Origin: Lumbricus terrestris
Lineage: Eukaryota; Annelida; Clitellata; Crassiclitellata; Lumbricidae
DNA length: 64,000 bases
Direction: 5' to 3'
NCBI GenBank assembly: GCA_949752735.1
Contig: OX457042.1
Location: 57,584,156-57,648,155, forward strand
Positions within the stretch are counted from its first letter, which is position 1, and every line of letters begins with the position of its first letter. This document shows positions 49,830 through 59,800 of this stretch, in pieces. Made by a program: the position numbers and the translations under genes. The notes beneath the pieces are model-generated. The model searched no databases, had not been told where the DNA came from, and saw only the letters and a list, made by a program, of their open reading frames with translations.

Positions 49830-50308
49830 TTAACAGAGTTCATAATGCTAAACTACGCTGTTAAAATGAAAATTGCTGTGCGCAGTAACGTGAGCCTCAA
49901 AACAAGCCAATCCTAATAGAACATTATGCATTGAAAACGGTGCTTGTCAAACAGTTAACAGACACCTTCTGAGACGTACCGTTGTTGAAAAGTTCCTCAG
50001 CTTAGAATATCAAACGGCTTTCATGTGCAAGTGTCCAGAAATTCAGTATGAATAGGGCCTATGATAAAATTGCAATATAGCATAATAATTATTTTTCAAT
50101 CCTTGATCCAGCACATCATAATTATAGTAAAATATAGCCTATATTGACACAAATAATTCAAAAGCTGCACAAGAGTTCATTCAAATAAAATAAAGTTTTC
50201 CAGCGTTCGTTATTTCTTTTTCAAGCGTAATAAACTCAAAGTTTTTAGGCAGCTCCATTGACCTATAAGATTGAAACACGCATCTTGTACGCTTTATGAA
50301 ATATCGTT

Positions 50309-50763
50309 TCAACGGCGTTGCATCCTAGCGTATCTTGCAGCAGTGATAAGTGCATTGAATAGTTCGATGACGAACTGGGACACTTCGGCAATAGTAAGAA
50401 GCGTGCCTCCAAGAATCAATCCCAAAGCACCGCCAACGTCGCAGACCAGTGTAAGGAAATCGTAGGCCGGATATGTTTGGATATCGACGTAGTCCAAGTC
50501 AGAGTAGAAGATATTCAGGTAGACGAGTTCCTTGCCCAGTTTCGACATCGTCAGATTCCGTCCCTTGAACTGAGTCTTCTGCGACATGTAATTGAGGAAA
50601 TGCTCTGACAGAGGACTTGTCGAGATTGAATGTGGATAAGTGGCTATATGACACTGAAGAGGACAATCACAATCTCGATAGGCGCCGGTAGAAATAAACC
50701 GTCTCACCACTTTCGACACGCAGGAATAGTACTGTTCCATGGAGCATATCCGTTTTCCGGAAA
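50309..50763 (-). CDS. Copy B exon 7 (Cys-rich end, TM2, C-terminus)
   Basis: The acceptor is GATCAG|TTTCCGG. It encodes [32 protein letters not shown], then [20 protein letters not shown] and the tail RYARMQRR. It is very similar to copy A exon 7. Confidence 0.94.
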
Positions 50764-53700
50764 CTGATCGAACAGATAAATATTCATAATGATTTAACAT
50801 AAAAGCTGCAGACTTATTAATTAACCTTATTAATTCTGCTACCAACGCATTTAAAAATTCTTCTTTTATTACACGGTTTCTGCTATCAAAGGTCGATGTC
50901 TGCATTGAGACAACGAGCTATTCCACTCTGAAAGTGTTTAGAAGTTGTTCGTAATAGTTTCAACATTTAAAAAATGGAATATTTGTGTTTCTTTGAAGAA
51001 TTCGTAATCCATTTAATGGCAATGCATAGGCTAACCAGATCAACGAGAATAACAGACTATTTCCTGAATGAGCACAGCAGCAAGCTTATAACACCGATTG
51101 TTTTCAGCAATAAGTTGCATGCTGCTCTTCTACCGAAAATCTGCTTAATTAAGTGGCCTACAAGAATTGTTCTCCTGCACCTTATAATCCTTAAAGACTT
51201 TGAGTTGCTTCAGTGATTTGTCTATGTACATGCATTAGCAAAGGTTGCTCCTTAGGTACGCCTTGTTACAACTTACTTACTTGATATGTTTCGACCTGTG
51301 TCGGTCACTCGGACCAGTCGATCTCTACACTCATTGGAAATGAAGTGTTCTAAGTCTCGTTTGCTCATACATAGGCTACATCGTAAAAACGCTAACCTAG
51401 TGTTTAAATAATTTCAATTTGGCCTCCAGCACTTACTGACTTGCTGTTATTCCCAGTTGACCCTTGGTAGCGGGCATTCGGCCTCTTATCTCACGTGTTA
51501 CCGTTAGACGCGCGTGCCAATACAATGTAGGCTAATTGAGTCCTATTTCGGCGAACAAATTAATAATGAATCACCACTGAAAGAAAAATTTACCCATCGG
51601 CACAAATTAAGGTAAAAACTGTGAAACATCTGTAAGTAGTCGTACCTTCCATTTGAATCGTCTGACATTTGCAAATGGAAAATATAAAATTGTCCAGGCA
51701 CTGCATCATGCACTTCTGGTTCGAGTAGTTTTGTCCTGCGCGACAATCACCATACGGTGAAGGCAGCATAGATAGCTACAAATAACGAATTATTTTAAAG
51801 TGATATGTATCGTTATGCTATTGAATCCAGAAGAATCTTCAGCCAAATCGATAAACATCTTCAAAGTAGTATGAAAACAATGCAAATGCACATAAAAATA
51901 TTTACAGACCAGCATGATCCGCAATAAAGTAAAAATAGGGGGGAATCAGAAGACAGCCAAAATTCACGTCGGTTGGGTTGGGGGAAGGTCGGACATGGAG
52001 GGCAGCGTTCAAGCTAGGCATCACTGAAAAAAGATAGTAAAGGAAGATCCCCCAGAAAATACTTCAGCTCCATATAGGTTAAATTTGGACAAAATGGTAG
52101 GCCTAATAGTTTTTAGCAAAATGTATGCACTTTATACACTTTGAGTTTTTAGTTAGGCTACTATCTGCATTTTTGAATTACATGAACTGCTATAACAGCT
52201 ATAATCTATAATCTATATAAATAAAAATGTAAAACGTTACTGTTTGTTACCTCCGATCTCGGAAAGTTCTTGACCGATTGCTTTGAAAATTTTCGCAAAC
52301 CGTTCCATTCGAACATAAGCGGGTTTTTATAATGCCTTTTGGAAAAAAGCGCAATCTTTACGACCAAAAAAACACAAATTTTAATACCATTCCAGCGATT
52401 CCGATTTCAATTTCTATCCCACGTTGCTTACAATGCTGCCTTTTTTTATAACGTGCGGCATTTTATAGCGCATTTATAGCTTTCTACAAAATCAACGAAC
52501 TCGGAAACTTCTTCACCTATTGCTTTCAAAATTTCACACAACAATACGAGCGGGTTTTTATATGCTTCTTTGTAAAAAAAACGCAATCTGCGCGTCTGTT
52601 TATAGCGTATGTATGTAGCCTAACTGTCGGTTTTTACAAAATCCAGGATCTCGGAAAGTTTTACGAACGGACGGCCGGACAACGGACGGGGAGGGACGGA
52701 GGGACAAAGGAGAGGAAGAGAGGGGTGAGTGAGGAAGGGATGGGAGAGAGCGGGAGGAAGAGGGAGGGGAGGGAGAAAGAAGAGGGAGGGAGCGAGAGGA
52801 GGGATGGACCAAACGGGAGGGAGGGTGTGAGGCAGAGGAAGAGTAAAGGAGTGGAGGGGATAGGAGGGGAAGGGAGGGGAAGGGAGGCAGGGGAAGGAAG
52901 GGAGGGAGGGAGGGAGGGTGGAAGGGAGGGAGAGACTTTTCAGCCACAGCAATGCGTGGCCGGATACAGCTAGTATACTATAAAATTTCCTATTACATGA
53001 TTATAATTATGTTTTTACTATATTAATAAATAATACAATCATATTATAATTGAAAAAATAATGTTAATACAAATACTATTTTGCACAGCTAAATGGCTTC
53101 TCTCCAATGTTATCTTTCAAATTTCAGTCAGTCAAATTTGGTCCATAAACACTTAGTAAAGCAACATCATTATTACGTACGCTTACAATGTAGGACCTAC
53201 ATTGTATTTTATTGTATTTCATTGTGCTCTAAAAATTTATGTAACGCCTCTCGAGTGCACACTGATTAGAGGCGCAAAGCATTTGGCTGCCCAATTTTGG
53301 CAGCAATTCCTCCACTGAAACAGTAGAGTATAGTTTTGCTAAGAGGACAGCTTTAAATGCTGAAATTGCAATGCGGAAATTGCAAACATTTCTTATGGGG
53401 AAGGGCACATTCCCTCCCATACCAGGTTCCTTCTCGGCGCTACACATGCTTCGGCGACCGTCTGCTGGATGCTCGTTTGTCCCTCTCCAAACAAACCTTC
53501 ATTCCCACACTAGAGGAGGGCATGCGCTAGATTGCATTATATTACATACATAGATGACGGCCGGTCCAGAAAAGGGGGGAAAGAAAATGGATTGCGCCCG
53601 GTTGCTTAGGGGGGGATAGAAGCCCCTGCGTAAATGGTTACTTTTTATGGCCCACCCTGTATATTGCTTAATTAACTAGCATGCTTTGTTTCCTACTAAT

Positions 53701-56700
53701 TTAAAAAAATTATGATATGACGTAGGCTATTGCGCCTACAATATTATTTTCTCTTTGATGGAACACTGTAGACCCATTCGCCATCACCCAATTAAATCTC
53801 TTGTGTAAACTACATGTAGAGTTGTAGACTCTTCTTACTAAGCGAGAATTCGTCCCCGCTGGATTGCTTAACTTAGTCTGTTGGTCACTACTGATTAGAC
53901 AACACCATCGATCGATGTCATGGCCACGATTCCTTCCTTCTATGGCAGTTGTTTGTCTATTCTGAGTGGCATGCACCAAGTGTTATGTGCTTTGTATTGT
54001 TCCTGGGAACAATAGGCCTAATTATAATTTATTATCGACCAATGCAAATTTTTATTCATAACGTTTGACTTACGTTTCTCAGTGAAAATGCGACTGATGT
54101 TGATACGCCGGTTCCAACTCTGAATCCCTGATCCTGCACAATTGGCTCATCGTATGGATCATGCAGAACTACCTACAATGAGCCAGTATGTTATATTTTG
54201 CTGTGTTTGTAGGCCTAACTATGATGATAAAATAATAGTTTTTTTATTACTTAAACACATGATTTAAGACTTCAATAACTTAGTTTTCATCAATCCAACT
54301 TCCATTTAGGCAAATATTATTTTATTCTCGTCAATAAACGTCCAGCGCCAAAACGACGGCGCAAAAACGTCATGCTTCTATACCACAATTATTACTGCAA
54401 ATTTAGTATTAAAAGTCGGATATTAATTTGTGTGTCACACTTTCCTTCAACTGTATAACTGATTGGTCATGTAAAATAACGTTAAAAGGACACAATGAAT
54501 TAAGGCTATGCGTCCGATGAAAAACCAGGTTATCAACGATAGACTCAGGCTTACCTTGAATCCAACAGCTGGAGACATGACTACCCAAGCATCAGACTGA
54601 TTGACCCACAGCACAAGACGAAGTCCATGATTGGCTCCAGGCTGAGTTGTCACGTAATTGGAAGAGACTTAAACATGTTACGAGATTATCATTGCAAGCT
54701 TATCGAATGAATTACAAATCTTAAGGCAATGCATTAATAAGGGTTTCATAACTATGGAAGAGTAAATGTGAAAAACTGAGCAATTAAATTGATGTTATAC
54801 CAACACATTGTTAATGGAAATCTGTAAAATAAAATTTGTTTATGCTTTCAAATTTCAACCGTAACGCTGGAAAGACAAGCAGCTTCGAAAACTACTGACG
54901 TTCCATAAAACATTCCTGACTTCATACAAATACTAGCTGAGTGACACATGAGGAGGTGACTTTAAGGAGGCAATTATATACAATCGTGTAATTTCGCAAA
55001 CTATTCATCAGGCTACGAGAAGAAGAATACTAAAGTCTTGTGAAATACTGCAGATTAAAGGGTTACAGCTGACAGTGATATTCGCCTTGTTTGTGCTCCA
55101 GTCGCTGAGCACACAGTGCGTTGTTGAGGTTAATTATTTTGAAAAGAGAAATCAGAAAGTAAGTAAGAAATTTCCCGTAGCCTATATAATTATTCGATCT
55201 ACCGGTATTTCTTATTTAACAATCTTTCTCGCTAATCGTTAATCAGCTTATCTGTAAGAAGATAACATATTCACCGAAGTCATTACATTACCTGGGTTAA
55301 ACGATAAGCAATATCCGAAAGCAGTCGTTATATGTTTCATGGCATAACTTGAATGGCAAGGTTGATTCCCGAACGTACACTGAAATATTGTTACTGACTA
55401 GAAGGGCACGCCGACAAAAGCGCGCAGGACAAAAGCGCGCAGACAAATGCGCGCAGACAAATGCGCGCAGCGACATATGCGCGGAAGACAAAAGCGCCAA
55501 TCGACAAATGCGCGCAACAGGAAATTTCGAGCCTCATTCAGTTTTCATTTCACCTATAGACAACCTTCATCCAGCTTCTATTTCTCTGACCTTCATCCAG
55601 CTTCTATTTCTCTGACCTTCAACCAGCTTCCATTTCACCTATAGCGAACCTTCATCCAGCTTCTATTTCATCTATAGAGAACCTTCATCCAGCTTCTATT
55701 TCTCTGACCTTCATCCAGCTTCCATTTCACCTATAGCGAACCTTCATCCAGCTTCTATTTCATCTATAGAGAACCTTCATTCAGCTTCCATTTCTCTGAA
55801 GGCGTATATTTTTGTCGTCACGATCGATAGGCTGCGGCAAGAGAGAGGTCTTGAACCTTACGCCACATGCTCTTGTTCATCTACTTTTTGATTTCATTGT
55901 TCCTGTTGCGCGCATTTGTCTGTTCGCGCTTTTGTCTTGCGCGCATATGTCGCTGCGCGCATTTGTCTGCGCGCATTTGTCTGCGCGCTTTTGTCCTGCG
56001 CGCTTTTGACCGTGCACCGACTAGAAGAATAGACATATTATATTGTAAAGGACATTGTCTGTCAAAAATGCTATAGCTGGTAAACCTTCGTGTTCATTCT
56101 AAACGTCCTGCTTAGGTAGAATCTGATATCAATGGTAGTTTCTTAACACTAAGAATCAATGGCTGTAGGATTCTAGGATTGTAGGTATACCAAGTTGCGC
56201 AAGCGGCAGACTGGTTGAAGGAATAAACGAAAATTGATGTAATGATTATATTGAATAATTATGACGTTTAAAATACAATGGTAGGCTATGTATGTAAACT
56301 ATGTATGTATGTATGTATGTATGTATGTATGTATGTATGTATGTATGTATGTATGTATGTATGTATGTATGTATGTATGTATGTATGTATGCATGTATGT
56401 ATGTATGTATGTATGTATGTATGTATGTATGTATGTATGTATGTATGTATGTATGTATGTATGTATGTATGTATGTATGTATGTACGTATTCATTCATTA
56501 ATTAATTAATTCATTCAAGAATTTATATAGCGCTTCTTCAAGAGGACAACTCAGAAGCGCTCCCTACTCTAGCACGGCATAAAAGGACAGTTTTGAGTTT
56601 AATCAAAAAAAATCAGTAATAACCCCAGCAAGTAGACGTAGCTCCTGTGGGAGCCCATTCTAGACAACTGGGCCAATCACAGAAAATGATCTATGCTGCA

Positions 56701-56781
56701 TCGTTGCAGTTCGTGCAAAATGGACCAATACCAATCCCTTCTGTGCAGAACGAAGGGGCGGTGGTCTTGGGTACTTGTATG

Positions 56782-56813
<32 letters not shown>

Positions 56814-59800
56814 TGTATGTATGTATGTATGTATGTATGTATGTATGTGTGCATGTATGTATGTATGTATGTATGTATGTATGTGTGACACAAAATACAT
56901 ACATACACACATTGTGTGTATGTATGTATGCATGTATGTATGTGTGTGCACGTACGTACGTACGTATGTATGTATGCATGTATGATTGTATGTATGTATG
57001 TATGTATGTATGTATGTATGTATGTATGTATGTATGCATGTTTGTTTGTATGTATGTATGAATGTATGTATGTATGTATTGGTGTGTGCACGTACGTACG
57101 TACGTATGTATGTATGTATGCATGTATGTATGATTGTATACATGTATGTATGTATGTATGTATGTATGTATGTATGTATGTATGTATGTATGCCTGTATG
57201 TATGAATGACGTTGTATGTATGTATGTATGTATGTATGAATGTATGTATGTATGTATGTATGTATGTATGTGAGTATGTACACGTATGCATGCATGTTTA
57301 TATGTATGTATTTATGTATGGATGTATGCATGTATGTGTGTGCATTAAGGTGGTCGTTAAAAATGAAAGTTTGAATTGACTGTTCTCCAAGGCGCCATTT
57401 GGTTCCATTCTTCCCAGAAAAATCACACAAAAAGTTGTAAGAGAAAATATTAATATTTAGGACTAGCACAACGCCATCAAAGTTTTACCCTTATGATAGC
57501 AAGTCTTCTGATGCTCAAAAGTAGCTATATGGTTGTAATAAACCAGGAATCTTCAAACCAGGAATTAATTCAACTACTTGTAGTTGGTCCACACTTCGAC
57601 ATAATGATGCTACTGTTATCGTAATCATAATCATCAATTTATATAGCGCCACTTCAAGAGAAATTCCTCAAAGGCAAGAAAACCTGTACAACACACCGCC
57701 TCACAGATAACATCTATCATATCTTATGTCCTTACAAATACTACCTGTTTTACCTTGTTGTCTTGATTGATAATAATAGCTTATTGTTCTTAGAATGTTA
57801 CAGTAAAGAAACAGTAATAGTATATACTAGGGACAAATATAAATTTGTGAGATGTCATCTGTGTTCTTCGCAATTAATTTATTCTGCAAAATCACCAATA
57901 TTCCTTATGAGGTCTGATTTCTCATAAATATTTTTTTCTACCGTCATTGTTCACGGGGTTACTGGGTACAAGGAACTGGTGTAATATCAAAAAGTAAAAA
58001 CCCATTTTAGATGCGAATTGTTATCTCAGACTTAGGTTATTATGTTTTCGACAGGGCTGTTAACAATACTGGAAAAAAGTATTGGCAATACCAATACCAA
58101 TACTTACTAATAAAAGTATTGGCAATACCAATACCAATACTATTTCTTAAAAGTATTGCAATACCAATACCAATACTTTTACCAATACTTTTCGCTATCA
58201 TTATCACTTTGTGCTGGTATCGGATCGGCAAGGTTAGTGTCCGCATCGGCAACATTAGTGTCCATTTTTAACTCTGCAAAGATTCCAATCTAAATAAAGG
58301 ACACGTTTCCGGTCATTTGACTATTTATAGATCTCGATTTCCGTCCATTCCGGTCAAAGATCACAGATCGTTGAGATCGCACCAAAGAGTCACTTATTCA
58401 AGCGGATGAGAAACCATGTAAATTATTGTCAAAAAAGTATTGGTATCGAGTATCGCTGACAGGCTAAAAAAGTATCGGCGATACGCATGCGATACCAAAA
58501 AAATTAAACTATCGCGATACTCGCCGCGATACTGAAAAAAGTATCGGCGATACCAAGTATTGCGATACTTTATCGCGATATTAACAGCCCTGGTTTTCGA
58601 CCTGAGGCATTATTGCTCTGCCTCACAAGTCAAATGGCATTTGACCTTTGCATGGATTTGAGCTATGGTGCGCTTTCTAAAAGTGATATGTGTAGTTTTC
58701 ACGATACACTTTCCTCAAAGTGAAATCTCTGGCATGTTGCCCAAAGAAGGTGTTCATCTGCCAAGAGTGTAGCAATGGGCGATGCCCTGATGGTGCTACA
58801 CTTATTCCCTTGGATTGGTTGGTCTTCTGAGAGACTGAGATGTCCTGGTGGCCACTGTAATTTTGTCTGGATCCCTTGTTGACCATGATGTAAATATTTT
58901 GAGTTGCACATAGCTTACGTGTTTGACACCATCACCTTTCATGCTAATTTACAATAGCTAGTTAATTTATAATAACTAATTAAGGCAGTGTAATGTGTGT
59001 CCACTCTTGACAGCACTTTCTGCGTCAATTGTTGACCCTGTGTTCATTCTTTCAAATCTAAAAGTATAATTTTAATGGGATAATTCTATCTTATGAAATA
59101 GACAATAATGTGGGTAGGCTACATCAGGCACTCAAATATGATGCTCTCTTTAGGAGTTGTTTAAAACTGTTGTTTGACTCCTATGTGGTGATGAGTAGTT
59201 TCAATCATTTCGACATCAATTTTAATTCATTTCTTTACAGCAGATCTTGATAGATTTTATTCGTGATGGGCTGTGTCATTCTGCTCTGATTGCCACAACA
59301 AACGAAAATATCATCAGTATTTTTCTGTAGCCCAACTTTTATTGAGGTCCTTGTCCGTGTTATATCAGAATTTGTGTTAAAGCTAAGCACGTAGTAAAGA
59401 GCCTTTAGTCACAGTGTAATAAAGGATTCCTGTAGATATAAATCAGACCTTTCAAAAGAAAATAACAATGTGTTGGCTTGCTAATTATAGGTTTGTGGTC
59501 ATCGATCTCAGGGACTCACACGTCAAATACTATTGTGATGGTCAATTGCTCATAAAAAATATAATAAACCATTATCATCGTTGTAGAAGTAAGGCATACT
59601 TGTCAGTTGTGCTTGAGTAAAAGAATGTAGTCTTTCTGTTAAAACTAGTCATAGGTCAAAAAATGTGACTAAAATGTCCTTATACTCAAAAACGATGATA
59701 TTTCGTAAAAGCCAAAACTTCAAACAAGTTGTGCTAGTCCTAAATATTTTGCAATCGGGATAATTTTCGGGCTACATCAGTCTTTTACCAAGTGGCACCA

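Noticed and set aside
53710..53979. 89-aa frame in a segment conserved between the duplicates (also near 4850-5040)
   Set aside because: I tested it as an additional channel exon. No frame fits the phases of its neighbours and exons 5 and 6 already join directly, so conservation reflects only the duplication.
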